From positions 62,001-126,000 of the forward strand of contig CBDEUL010000002.1 in the NCBI GenBank assembly GCA_965243265.1: a stretch of DNA of 64,000 nt. The letters run 5' to 3'. Numbering within the stretch: position 1 is the first letter of the stretch; every line of letters starts with the position of its first letter. The DNA is from Flavicella sp965243265 (lineage in GTDB: Bacteria > Bacteroidota > Bacteroidia > Flavobacteriales > Flavobacteriaceae). Position numbers and translations under genes: made by a program. Positions 45,545-53,680 of this stretch are shown here, one piece after another. Below the pieces are notes generated by a model. The model saw nothing but the letters and a program-made list of their open reading frames with translations. It was not told where the DNA came from and searched no databases.

Positions 45545-45577
45545 AAAAAAAGCTCTAACATTTCTGTTAGAGCTTTT
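45545..45577 (-). terminator. Terminator of rpsT copy 1
   Basis: Hairpin with arms AAAAGCTCTAACA and TGTTAGAGCTTTT (loop TTTC, plus-strand view), with an A-tract that gives a T-run on the minus strand. Confidence 0.85.
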
Positions 45578-45599
45578 ATACTTTCTAATAAGCTTTGAC

Positions 45600-45851
45600 T
45601 TACAAACTAGCTACAAACTTTGTTAACTTAGATTGTAAATTAGCTGCTTTATTCTTATGAATAACATTGTTTTTAGCTAACTTGTGTAACATTCCAACTA
45701 CAGCAGTCAATTTCTCTTCAGCCTCTTTTTTATCAGTAAGCGCTCTCAAAGCTCTAACAGCATTTCTTGTAGTTTTATGCTGATACTTGTTTCTCAACTG
45801 CTTTTCGCGGTCGCTTCTAATTCTTTTTAATGCTGACTTATGATTTGCCAT
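45600..45851 (-). CDS. rpsT: 30S ribosomal protein S20 (copy 1)
   Basis: 83 residues, basic and helical: MANHKSALKRIRSDREKQLR, ARN-type repeats and KNNVIHKNKAANLQSKL are the S20 signature. S20 binds 16S rRNA at the base of the small subunit. The protein is identical to that of copy 2 at 46085-46336. This copy ends with TAA, copy 2 with TAG. It is cotranscribed behind tRNA-Glu copy 1. Confidence 0.96.
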   Translation of the reverse strand: MANHKSALKRIRSDREKQLRNKYQHKTTRNAVRALRALTDKKEAEEKLTAVVGMLHKLAKNNVIHKNKAANLQSKLTKFVASL

Positions 45852-45882
45852 AATCTAAATAATTCTTAAAACTTATTTTTTG

Positions 45883-45954
45883 TAGTCCGTAGGGGAATCG
45901 AACCCCTGTTACCAGGATGAAAACCTGGCGTCCTAACCCCTAGACGAACGGACC
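45883..45954 (-). tRNA. tRNA-Glu (TTC), copy 1
   Basis: 72 nt on the minus strand. Acceptor stem GGTCCGT/ACGGACT with one G-T pair, anticodon loop TTTTCAT with TTC, T-loop TTCGATT. Identical to copy 2. Transcribed into rpsT, 31 bp downstream. Confidence 0.95.
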
Positions 45955-45980
45955 AATTTATTGCTTCCTGAAAAGCGATG

Positions 45981-46008
45981 CAAAAATACAAACTTTATTT
46001 AAAAACAA
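45981..46008 (-). promoter_or_regulatory. Promoter of tRNA-Glu/rpsT copy 1
   Basis: Minus strand: TTG (46008-46006), 17-nt spacer, TATTTTTG (45988-45981), 26 bp before the tRNA. Fully inside the duplicated segment. Confidence 0.72.
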
Positions 46009-46030
46009 AAACAAATTTATATTTTTTTTC

Positions 46031-46060
46031 AAAAAAAAAGCTTCAAGTAATTCTTGAAGC
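46031..46060 (-). terminator. Terminator of rpsT copy 2
   Basis: 8-bp hairpin GCTTCAAG/CTTGAAGC (loop TAATT, plus-strand view) preceded by nine A, giving a T-run on the minus strand. Different in sequence from the terminator of copy 1. Confidence 0.8.
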
Positions 46061-46084
46061 CTTATTCTTTTATAAGTTTCAACT

Positions 46085-46336
46085 CTACAAACTAGCTACA
46101 AACTTTGTTAACTTAGATTGTAAATTAGCTGCTTTATTCTTATGAATAACATTGTTTTTAGCTAACTTGTGTAACATTCCAACTACAGCAGTCAATTTCT
46201 CTTCAGCCTCTTTTTTATCAGTAAGCGCTCTCAAAGCTCTAACAGCATTTCTTGTAGTTTTATGCTGATACTTGTTTCTCAACTGCTTTTCGCGGTCGCT
46301 TCTAATTCTTTTTAATGCTGACTTATGATTTGCCAT
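46085..46336 (-). CDS. rpsT: 30S ribosomal protein S20 (copy 2)
   Basis: 83 residues, identical to copy 1 down to the DNA level; only the stop codon differs (TAG here). Same S20 signature MANHKSALKRIRSDREKQLR. Its own promoter, tRNA-Glu and terminator are present, so both copies should be expressed and compete equally for 16S rRNA binding. Confidence 0.96.
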   Translation of the reverse strand: MANHKSALKRIRSDREKQLRNKYQHKTTRNAVRALRALTDKKEAEEKLTAVVGMLHKLAKNNVIHKNKAANLQSKLTKFVASL

Positions 46337-46367
46337 AATCTAAATAATTCTTAAAACTTATTTTTTG

Positions 46368-46439
46368 TAGTCCGTAGGGGAATCGAACCCCTGTTACCAG
46401 GATGAAAACCTGGCGTCCTAACCCCTAGACGAACGGACC
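46368..46439 (-). tRNA. tRNA-Glu (TTC), copy 2
   Basis: 72 nt, identical to copy 1; same acceptor stem, anticodon TTC and T-arm. Located 31 bp before rpsT copy 2 on the minus strand. Confidence 0.95.
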
Positions 46440-46465
46440 AATTTGTTGCTTCCTGAAAAGCGATG

Positions 46466-46493
46466 CAAAAATACAAACTTTATTTAAAAACAA
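46466..46493 (-). promoter_or_regulatory. Promoter of tRNA-Glu/rpsT copy 2
   Basis: Minus strand TTG (46493-46491), 17-nt spacer, TATTTTTG (46473-46466). Same elements as copy 1. Confidence 0.72.
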
Positions 46494-46621
46494 AAATATT
46501 TTTACAAAATATTTTTACAAAATTTAAATTCACCATTTATAAAAAACGCTTGCAAGCTTTTCTTTTTGCGTTTGCAAAGATACATTAGATTTAAAATCTT
46601 ACAAGCATTTTTTTATTTTTT

Positions 46622-48100
46622 TTAATATGCTTTTGCAAACAATACTCTTTTGCTAGATGGTTTCCCCGAATATACACATATGCCTTCTTCATCTTCAGCA
46701 TCCAAAGCTATACAACGAATGGTTGCTTTGGTTATTTCCTTAATTTTATCTTCAGTCTCTTCTGTACCATCCCAATGCGCCAAAACAAAACCTCCTTTAG
46801 TTTCAATAACTTTTTGGAACTCTTCAAAAGAATCTACTTTTGTAATATGCTCGTCCCTATATGTTTTTGCTTTAGACCATAAGTTATCTTGTATCTCTAC
46901 TAACAAAGCCTCTATTACATCTTCTACTCCTTCTTGAGCTACAGATTGCTTTTCTAAGGTATCTCTCCTTGCCAACTCTAACGTTCCGTTCTCTAAATCT
47001 CTAGGACCCATAGCTATTCTTACAGGAACCCCTTTCAATTCATATTCAGCAAACTTCCAACCTGGTTTGTGCGTTGTTCTATTATCAAACTTTACAGAAA
47101 TACCTTTTTTTCTTAAAGCAGTTACTATTTCTTGAGCTTTCTCTGAAATAGCATCTAACTGTTCTTCCTTTCTATGGATAGGCACAATAACCACCTGAAT
47201 TGGCGCCAACTTTGGAGGTAACACCAAACCAAAATCATCTGAATGCGTCATAATCAATCCACCCATAAGTCGTGTTGAAACACCCCATGAAGTTGCCCAA
47301 ACATGTTCTTGTTTTCCTTCTTTATTTGTAAACTTCACATCAAATGCTTCTGCAAAATTTTGTCCTAAAAAGTGAGATGTTCCCGCCTGTAAAGCTTTTC
47401 CATCTTGCATTAAAGCTTCAATAGTATACGTATCTAAAGCTCCTGCAAATCGTTCGCTTTCTGTTTTCACCCCTTTTACAACAGGCATTGCCATATAATT
47501 TTCTGCAAAATCAGCATATACACTTTGCATAGTTGTTGCTTCTGTAACCGCTTCTTCTTTTGTAGCATGAGCTGTATGCCCTTCTTGCCATAAAAATTCT
47601 GCCGTACGCAAAAACAGACGAGTACGCATTTCCCATCTAACTACATTTGCCCATTGATTTATCAATAAAGGTAAATCTCTATAAGACTGAATCCATCCTT
47701 TGTATGTATTCCAAATGATAGCTTCACTTGTTGGACGAACAACCAATTCTTCTTCCAGTTTTGCGTTTGGATCTACAATAAGTTTTCCTTTATTCTCTGG
47801 ATCATTTTTTAATCTATAATGAGTAACTACTGCACATTCTTTCGCAAACCCTTCTGCATTTTTCTCTTCTGCTTCAAACAAACTTTTAGGAACAAACAAA
47901 GGGAAATAAGCATTCTCATGACCTGTTTCTTTAAACATTCTATCCAACTCCTTCTGCATGTTTTCCCAAATGGCATATCCATAAGGTTTTATAACCATAC
48001 TCCCTCTAACTGCAGAATTCTCTGCTAAATCAGCCTTGACAACCAGTTCGTTGTACCATTTTGAATAATCCTCGCTACGCTTTGTTAATTTCTTACTCAT
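46622..48100 (-). CDS. proS: Prolyl-tRNA synthetase
   Basis: 492 residues, the short archaeal/eukaryotic-type class II enzyme without the bacterial editing insertion. Motif 2 region is EMRTRLFLRTAEFLWQEGHTAH; the anticodon domain starts QVVIVPIHRKEEQL, and the C-terminal zinc-like domain ends CVYSGKPSSKRVLFAKAY with Cys residues at about 467 and 476. It charges tRNA-Pro; a tRNA-Pro gene lies 1.5 kb away. The start MSKKLTKRSEDYSKWYNE is typical. Confidence 0.95.
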   Translation of the reverse strand: MSKKLTKRSEDYSKWYNELVVKADLAENSAVRGSMVIKPYGYAIWENMQKELDRMFKETGHENAYFPLFVPKSLFEAEEKNAEGFAKECAVVTHYRLKNDPENKGKLIVDPNAKLEEELVVRPTSEAIIWNTYKGWIQSYRDLPLLINQWANVVRWEMRTRLFLRTAEFLWQEGHTAHATKEEAVTEATTMQSVYADFAENYMAMPVVKGVKTESERFAGALDTYTIEALMQDGKALQAGTSHFLGQNFAEAFDVKFTNKEGKQEHVWATSWGVSTRLMGGLIMTHSDDFGLVLPPKLAPIQVVIVPIHRKEEQLDAISEKAQEIVTALRKKGISVKFDNRTTHKPGWKFAEYELKGVPVRIAMGPRDLENGTLELARRDTLEKQSVAQEGVEDVIEALLVEIQDNLWSKAKTYRDEHITKVDSFEEFQKVIETKGGFVLAHWDGTEETEDKIKEITKATIRCIALDAEDEEGICVYSGKPSSKRVLFAKAY

Positions 48101-48163
48101 CTAAAAATATTTGGCATAAATGTTGTGACTTTAAACCTATATACAAGGAGTCACTTTCGCCGA

Positions 48164-48171
48164 CAAAATTA
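48164..48171 (-). promoter_or_regulatory. Promoter -7 box for proS
   Basis: On the minus strand TAATTTTG, 63 bp before the proS ATG, fits TAnnTTTG. Confidence 0.45.
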
Positions 48172-48204
48172 GTTAATTTTAGGTTGTTCAACAATAAAAA
48201 TGTA

Positions 48205-48933
48205 ATGATTATGAAACTTTACAAAAGCTCTTTATCTAGCATTGAACTGCAAGCCTTTTTTATTTTAACAGCAGTATTTTTAGGTTCTTGCAGCACATCT
48301 CATCAGTACACTAGTTATACTGATGGTATTTACGATGACACCTATTCAGAGGCTAAAACAAATGAATACAAAAGTGACAAATACCTTTTCTCTAATGCTA
48401 TCTCAGAAATGGGAGTTTTCCCACAAGACAGTACTAAAATCAATATTCAAGCAACAGAAATACACTACCATGTAAACAACAGCCCTTTTTGGAATAGCTA
48501 TGATTATTATGGATACAATAGTTTTTATAATTATTACTACAACCCTTATAGGTTTCCTATTTATTACAGTCCTTATTATCACCATCCTTGGAATTATCCT
48601 CGTTACAATTACTACCCTTATTCTAGAAACACGCGTTATGGTCGTAGAGATTCTTACAACACTAGAACTTCTAAAAAAAGGAACTACAACACTTTTGAAC
48701 AAAACAACAGGAATAGCTATAATTCTTACCCTAGACACACACAGCAAGCAACCAAAGTAAATAGCACTTACTCAAACACTAAAAGAACTCCTAACAACAA
48801 TCATAATAGTTACAATAACTATAGTACGTCTACAAACAACAGCAAAAGGAATAATTCACCATCCACCTCTATACAAAACACTAGTAGAAGATACTCTAAC
48901 AGCTCTTATAGAACCTCCTCTAAAAGACGCTAA
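48205..48933 (+). CDS. Tyr/Asn/Ser-rich lipoprotein
   Basis: 242 residues from ATG 48205 (or 240 from 48211). The lipobox FLGSCSTS places Cys at 29. After about 75 ordinary residues comes a low-complexity Tyr/Pro/Asn/His stretch (NSFYNYYYNPYRFPIYYSP and similar), then an Arg/Ser/Asn/Thr-rich tail to the end. The composition suggests an extended, possibly surface-exposed or self-associating protein. No family is recognised. The longer frame from 48061 runs over proS and is unlikely. It lies 14 bp before the FadL-like gene. Confidence 0.7.
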   Translation: MIMKLYKSSLSSIELQAFFILTAVFLGSCSTSHQYTSYTDGIYDDTYSEAKTNEYKSDKYLFSNAISEMGVFPQDSTKINIQATEIHYHVNNSPFWNSYDYYGYNSFYNYYYNPYRFPIYYSPYYHHPWNYPRYNYYPYSRNTRYGRRDSYNTRTSKKRNYNTFEQNNRNSYNSYPRHTQQATKVNSTYSNTKRTPNNNHNSYNNYSTSTNNSKRNNSPSTSIQNTSRRYSNSSYRTSSKRR

Positions 48934-48947
48934 CAAAAACAAACAGC

Positions 48948-50360
48948 ATGAAAAAACTAATTTTCATACTATTTTTTATAAGCCTTATTTTTCAAGGACA
49001 TGGTCAATCTATGGGATATGCAGATTTAGCTCTACAATTTTCTCAAGAACACCTTGAGGGAACTGCTAGATTCAATGCTATGAGTGGAGCTTTTGGCGCT
49101 TTAGGAGGCGATGTAAGTTCTACGTATACAAATCCTGCTGGAGGTGCTGTCTTTTCAAAAACAGAAATTGCATGGTCACTTACAAGAACAGGAAGAGAAT
49201 CTAATACAACTTACTACAATTCACATACAAAAAACAGCAATATCAACTTTAGAAGCCCCCAATTTGGAGCTGTTTTTGTTTTTAAAAACCCTAATTACAA
49301 TGCTAAATGGTACAAATACGCTTTTGGATTTAACTACAACACCACAAATAACTACAAAAACCATTATAAAGCTCAAGGAAATAATAACACATATGCCAGA
49401 TACACGGTACATCCTTTTGATTCTGAAGACCCTAAAATTCCTTATAACACTCCGCTAAACCAAAGTTTTGAAAATATAACTTCTGGAAATGCTCGTGTCT
49501 ATAGTTTTTCCTTTTCTGCCGCACACAAAAAAGCTTGGTATCTAGGAGGTGCTGTCAATTCACATCATTTCAGCCTAACACAAGATGCTATTTTAAGAGA
49601 AATCAATGGAGATACGAACAACAATGAACTCCATGCTAAAAACACACAATACTTGTCTCAGTTAGGGGATGGTTTATCTTTAAGTATAGGAGTCATATCA
49701 AAACCGACAAACAATATACGATTAGGTTTTTCTTTTAACAGCCCTGTATGGTATTACAACATAGAAGAATTTTCTAACTACATCGATTATGACACAGAGA
49801 ATGAATATGATGAACGTGGATATTTAAGTATTTACAGTAATGATATTGATGGTGTTTACGAAAACAGTACAAGTAATTTCCCTGAACAATTATATTTTAA
49901 GTACAAACTCAACACTCCTTTAAAACTCACAGGAAGTTTTGCTTATACTTTCAATAAAAATGGACTTATCAGTATTGATTATACTTTGAAAGATTATCAA
50001 TCTCTACAACTCACTCCTTCTTATGAATTTATAGGTGATAATTCTTTTATTTCAAACACCTATGCTATCTCCAATTCAATACGCACAGGAACAGAGTGGA
50101 TTATAAAACAATTCAGTCTACGTGGCGGCTATAGTTTTGAACAAAGTCCTTTTAAAAACGCTGCCAAAAACGAACATATTCACGGTTATTCTTTAGGCCT
50201 AGGATATAAAATAAAAAACGCCAAAATAGACATCTCCTACAACAATACAAACCACACCGAATACTACAATTTTTACAACCACCCTCAAGAAAATGTTTCT
50301 TCTACTCAAATAGATAAAACTACCTCAAAAATAACAGCTACACTTTCTTTTATTCTTTAA
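48948..50360 (+). CDS. OmpP1/FadL-family outer-membrane protein
   Basis: 470 residues; signal peptide to about residue 19 (IFQGHGQSMG). ARFNAMSGAFGALGGDVSSTYTNPAGGAVF is split here as the 'A.GGAF.AL..D.....NPAG' lumen-plug motif of FadL-type transporters. Strand-rich to the end (TATLSFIL). In this phylum such proteins import hydrophobic compounds or act as hemin receptors; the ligand is unknown. Forms a pair with the upstream lipoprotein. Confidence 0.85.
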   Translation: MKKLIFILFFISLIFQGHGQSMGYADLALQFSQEHLEGTARFNAMSGAFGALGGDVSSTYTNPAGGAVFSKTEIAWSLTRTGRESNTTYYNSHTKNSNINFRSPQFGAVFVFKNPNYNAKWYKYAFGFNYNTTNNYKNHYKAQGNNNTYARYTVHPFDSEDPKIPYNTPLNQSFENITSGNARVYSFSFSAAHKKAWYLGGAVNSHHFSLTQDAILREINGDTNNNELHAKNTQYLSQLGDGLSLSIGVISKPTNNIRLGFSFNSPVWYYNIEEFSNYIDYDTENEYDERGYLSIYSNDIDGVYENSTSNFPEQLYFKYKLNTPLKLTGSFAYTFNKNGLISIDYTLKDYQSLQLTPSYEFIGDNSFISNTYAISNSIRTGTEWIIKQFSLRGGYSFEQSPFKNAAKNEHIHGYSLGLGYKIKNAKIDISYNNTNHTEYYNFYNHPQENVSSTQIDKTTSKITATLSFIL

Positions 50361-50418
50361 TACAAATCGGATAATTTAATAAATAAGATAGAACCCAGTT
50401 TGCCTGTAAAAGTTTTAT

Positions 50419-50426
50419 TATTTTTG
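50419..50426 (+). promoter_or_regulatory. Promoter -7 box for the nfu-menG-porT run
   Basis: TATTTTTG ends 17 bp before the ATG at 50444; TTTG at 50399-50402 is upstream with a short 16-nt spacer. Confidence 0.55.
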
Positions 50427-50443
50427 CTGAAATTCTATTTCAA

Positions 50444-51340
50444 ATGAGTACTCATAAAATAACTATAGAAACTACAAACAACCCCAATGTTGTTAAGTTT
50501 ACAAGTAACCAACTACTTACTAAAGGAGGTAGCTACCAATATAACAATGTAGATGAAACAAAAGAATCTCCATTATCAAAACAGCTATTCCACCTACCTT
50601 TTGTTAGCAAGGTATTTATCAGCACCAATTTTGTAGCTATTGAAAAATTTGACATTATTGAATGGAATGATGTACAGGACGAAATACGTGAATTGATTGA
50701 AATTTACTTAAATCAAGGAAATGAAGTCGTAACAACCAAAGCAGAGCCTAAAAAAATAGCTGTAGAAATTTACGCAGAAAGCACTCCTAATCCGGCTGTT
50801 ATGAAATTTGGAAGCAATAGGCTGCTTACTGAAAGTGACTACGAGTATAAAAATGTAGAAGCTGCCACCAATTCACCTCTTGCCCAAGAAATTTTTAAAT
50901 ACGTTTTTGTAAAAGAAGTTTATATTGCTGAAAATTATGTATCTATTACTAAAAAAGATACTATTGAATGGAATTCAGACATTATAAATGATCTTAGAAA
51001 ATTTATAAAAGATTATATTGAAGGAAACAACCTTATTGTTGATGAAACAATAGCTGTTGAAAAAGAAAAAATAGCTACTGTAAACATTGACGACCTATCT
51101 GGAACACCACAAGCAATTGCTAAAATTTTAGATGAATATGTAAAACCAGCTGTTGCTGCTGATGGAGGGAATATCATATTCCAATCTTACGACGAAGAAA
51201 CTCAAGTTGTAAATGTTATCCTACAGGGAGCTTGTAGTGGATGTCCTTCCTCAACTGTAACCTTAAAAAATGGAATTGAAACAATGCTTAAAGAAATGAT
51301 TCCTAATAAAATTAGTACGGTTGTAGCTGTTAACGGTTAA
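50444..51340 (+). CDS. Nfu-type iron-sulfur cluster scaffold with two N domains
   Basis: 298 residues. Two Nfu N-terminal domains in tandem: residues about 4-92 (ETTNNPNVVKFTSNQLL, LPFVSKVFISTNFVAI) and about 105-195 (AESTPNPAVMKFGSNRLL, YVFVKEVYIAENYVSI). A C-terminal NifU domain follows with the cluster-binding pair Cys264-Cys267 (GACSGCPSS). It carries 4Fe-4S clusters to target enzymes. The double N domain is a form I know from flavobacteria; its use is unclear. First gene before menG and porT. Confidence 0.9.
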   Translation: MSTHKITIETTNNPNVVKFTSNQLLTKGGSYQYNNVDETKESPLSKQLFHLPFVSKVFISTNFVAIEKFDIIEWNDVQDEIRELIEIYLNQGNEVVTTKAEPKKIAVEIYAESTPNPAVMKFGSNRLLTESDYEYKNVEAATNSPLAQEIFKYVFVKEVYIAENYVSITKKDTIEWNSDIINDLRKFIKDYIEGNNLIVDETIAVEKEKIATVNIDDLSGTPQAIAKILDEYVKPAVAADGGNIIFQSYDEETQVVNVILQGACSGCPSSTVTLKNGIETMLKEMIPNKISTVVAVNG

Positions 51341-51356
51341 TATTTAGTTCAAACAC

Positions 51357-52088
51357 ATGTCAAAAAAAATCACTCCTTACAAAGATTCACAACTTGGAAA
51401 AAAAGAACAAGTTGCCCAAATGTTTGACAACATTTCAACAAAATACGATGGACTTAACAGAGTTATTTCTTTTGGGATTGATGTAAAATGGAGAAAAAAA
51501 GTAATTCAGCTTGTTGGAAAAAATAATCCACAAAAAATCTTAGATATTGCGACTGGAACAGGTGACTTAGCCATCATGATGGCTGAATTAAATCCAGAAA
51601 AAATAACTGGACTTGATATTTCTGCTGGAATGCTAGAGGTTGGAAAACAAAAAATAGCAACTAAAAAACTAAGTAATAAAATAGAAATGGTTTTAGGTGA
51701 CTCTGAAAACATTCCTTTTAAAGAAAATTACTTTGACGCTATTACAGTTTCTTTTGGAGTTCGAAACTTTGAAAACCTTGACAAAGGTTTAAAAGAAATT
51801 CTTCGAGTTTTAAAACCTGGTGGAATTTTTGTAGTTCTAGAAACAGCCGTACCCACTAAAACACCTTACAAACAAGGATATCATTTTCATTCAAAATATA
51901 TATTACCTTTGGTTGGAAAATTATTTTCCAAAGACAAAACTGCATATTCTTATTTATCTGAATCGGCAAATGCATTTCCTTTTGGAAAAGCATTCAACAA
52001 TATTTTAGAAAAAAATGGGTTTATTAATGCAACAGACATTCCTGTTACATTTGGAGTAGCCTCTATCTATACAGCTACAAAAAAATAA
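51357..52088 (+). CDS. menG: Demethylmenaquinone / ubiquinone methyltransferase
   Basis: 243 residues, class I SAM methyltransferase. FDNISTKYDGLNRVISFGID is the UbiE/MenG signature; ILDIATGTGDLAIMMAE is SAM motif I; SFGVRNFENLDKGLKEILRVLKPGG is split motif III. Flavobacteria use menaquinone, so the MenG reaction (final methylation) is expected. 16 bp after nfu, 24 bp before porT. Confidence 0.93.
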   Translation: MSKKITPYKDSQLGKKEQVAQMFDNISTKYDGLNRVISFGIDVKWRKKVIQLVGKNNPQKILDIATGTGDLAIMMAELNPEKITGLDISAGMLEVGKQKIATKKLSNKIEMVLGDSENIPFKENYFDAITVSFGVRNFENLDKGLKEILRVLKPGGIFVVLETAVPTKTPYKQGYHFHSKYILPLVGKLFSKDKTAYSYLSESANAFPFGKAFNNILEKNGFINATDIPVTFGVASIYTATKK

Positions 52089-52112
52089 CCCGTCTATTAA
52101 AAACATAAAAAA

Positions 52113-52811
52113 ATGAAAAAAAATATACTTACAATAGCTTTTCTTTTAGCTTGTATTACTGTTTTTGGTCAAGAAAAAAACTTACGACAACTTCCTAATT
52201 TCGATAAACAAGAAATGCGTTGGGGCTTCTATTTTGGACTTAGTCAACAAGGATACAAAGTAACCTATAAAGAAAGCACCTCCCCTGATGCCACTGTCAA
52301 TATTAAAAGTGGAATAGGATTTAATATTGGACTTGTTGGTGATTTTAGAATCAACAAATACTTTAGTCTTATTACAGAACCAGGATTAATGAGTAGCAAA
52401 GCTGATGTTTATTTTATAAACAACCCTGAACAAGATGAAAGTATTCCTTCTGAAGCTTCAGGAACTTACCTGCACATCCCTGTTTTACTAAAATTCAACG
52501 GTGCAAGAATGACCAACGCTAGACCTTTTGTTATTGGTGGTTTTTCGTATGACTACAACCTAACTTCTCAACAGAATAGCCCTGACGACAATAGCAATGG
52601 TGTGTTTAGAATGCAAACACATAATTTTATGTATGAAATTGGAGTCGGAATGGATTTTTACTTTCATTACTTCAAATTCTCCCCTTCTCTAAGAGGACAA
52701 TTTGCTATCACAAATGAAATAAAATACGACGAAGACCCTAACAGTCCTTACACAGCTCCTATAGATTTCTTGGGAACAAAAGGCGTTTTCTTAAGATTGG
52801 CTTTTGAATAA
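52113..52811 (+). CDS. porT: PorT-family beta-barrel protein (type IX secretion)
   Basis: 232 residues; signal peptide to about residue 19 (CITVFGQEKN). NLRQLPNFDKQEMRWGFYFG, followed by IGFNIGLVGDFRINKYFSL, LHIPVLLKFNG and the final FLGTKGVFLRLAFE strand, match PorT, an eight-strand-type outer-membrane barrel required for T9SS. The menG-porT adjacency is a known flavobacterial arrangement. Other por/gld genes are not in the window, but a T9SS cargo protein is (15376-16452). Confidence 0.88.
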   Translation: MKKNILTIAFLLACITVFGQEKNLRQLPNFDKQEMRWGFYFGLSQQGYKVTYKESTSPDATVNIKSGIGFNIGLVGDFRINKYFSLITEPGLMSSKADVYFINNPEQDESIPSEASGTYLHIPVLLKFNGARMTNARPFVIGGFSYDYNLTSQQNSPDDNSNGVFRMQTHNFMYEIGVGMDFYFHYFKFSPSLRGQFAITNEIKYDEDPNSPYTAPIDFLGTKGVFLRLAFE

Positions 52812-52816
52812 AAGAT

Positions 52817-53545
52817 TTACCTTCTTCTAAATTCGCTTAATAATATTGCTGTAGCAGTTGCTACATTTAAACTTTCTGTTTCTTTAACCTCTCCAAATCG
52901 AGGTATTGTTAACTTATTGGAAAGCAACTGCTCTATTTCCGGACGAATACCGTTAGCTTCATTTCCCATAACCAAAACAGCATTAGAGCCTAATGTTTCT
53001 TTATAAACATTAGTTCCCTTCATTACTGCTGCATATTTGGGTAGTTTTGACTCCTCTAATACAGAAGCAAGATCTACATAACTTATGGAGACTCTAGGCA
53101 AAGATCCCATAGTAGACTGTACTACTTTTGGGTTATAACAATCTACCGTATCTTTAGAACAAAGTAGTTGCTCTACCCCAAACCAATCGCACAGACGAAT
53201 AATTGTACCTAAATTACCTGGATCATTAACCCCATCTAAAGCCACTACTAAATTATCCAAAACCCCCGTATTGCTTTCTGGAATTTCGAACAAAGCCAAT
53301 ACTTTATTAGGAGATTTCAAAAAACTAATCTTACTTAATTCCAACTCCGAAACAACTTCTACAGAGACTTCTTTAAAAAAATCCATTGCTTGTTCCGTTA
53401 CAAATAACGACTTTAACACATAGGATGATTTTATAAACTCTCGAACCCCTTTTACCCCCTCCACAACAAACAAATTATGCTTATTTCTAAACTTTTTTTG
53501 ATCTAAACTTCTAATTAATTTGATCTGATTTTTTGATATACTCAT
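52817..53545 (-). CDS. TrmH-family (SpoU) RNA 2'-O-methyltransferase
   Basis: 242 residues. An N-terminal substrate-binding part (FVVEGVKGVREFI) precedes a SPOUT knot domain: VALDGVNDPGNLGTIIRLCDWFG, LVMGNEANGI and ETESLNVATATAILLSEF carry the three SpoU motifs, including Asn and the knot loop. It methylates a ribose in rRNA or tRNA; target unknown. Convergent with porT. Confidence 0.9.
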   Translation of the reverse strand: MSISKNQIKLIRSLDQKKFRNKHNLFVVEGVKGVREFIKSSYVLKSLFVTEQAMDFFKEVSVEVVSELELSKISFLKSPNKVLALFEIPESNTGVLDNLVVALDGVNDPGNLGTIIRLCDWFGVEQLLCSKDTVDCYNPKVVQSTMGSLPRVSISYVDLASVLEESKLPKYAAVMKGTNVYKETLGSNAVLVMGNEANGIRPEIEQLLSNKLTIPRFGEVKETESLNVATATAILLSEFRRR

Positions 53546-53652
53546 AGGAAAGTAGCTATATTTAAAGGCTGTAAATTTTCATAACACAACAACCCAGCTC
53601 AAAAGACGTTTAAACTCTTATTGATAGTTCTGTTTAAACAAACCAAAAGTGC

Positions 53653-53660
53653 TATTTTTG
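53653..53660 (+). promoter_or_regulatory. Promoter -7 box for the BamA-like gene
   Basis: TATTTTTG, 20 bp before the TTG at 53681, fits TAnnTTTG. It lies inside the longer ORF from 53621, which argues against that upstream start. Confidence 0.6.
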
Positions 53661-53680
53661 AAGCAAATTTAAATTCTTAT

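Larger units (their letters stand above)
45601..46011. repeat. Direct repeat copy 1: promoter, tRNA-Glu and rpsT
   Basis: 411 bp that match 46086-46496 at an offset of 485 bp with one difference seen (A at 45960 versus G at 46445). The repeat ends one base short of the last stop-codon base of rpsT on one side and just past the -33 box on the other. Confidence 0.95.
46086..46496. repeat. Direct repeat copy 2: promoter, tRNA-Glu and rpsT
   Basis: Second 411-bp copy. Sequence diverges abruptly beyond both ends: stop-codon base and terminator on the left, AT-rich spacer on the right. Confidence 0.95.

Noticed and set aside
48403..48747. 114-residue minus-strand Val/Ile/Arg-rich ORF
   Set aside because: It is the mirror of the Tyr/Asn-rich coding sequence on the plus strand; the composition comes from that strand.
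53621..53680. N-terminal extension of the BamA-like protein
   Set aside because: The -7 box TATTTTTG lies inside it, and the signal peptide with Cys23 begins at 53681.
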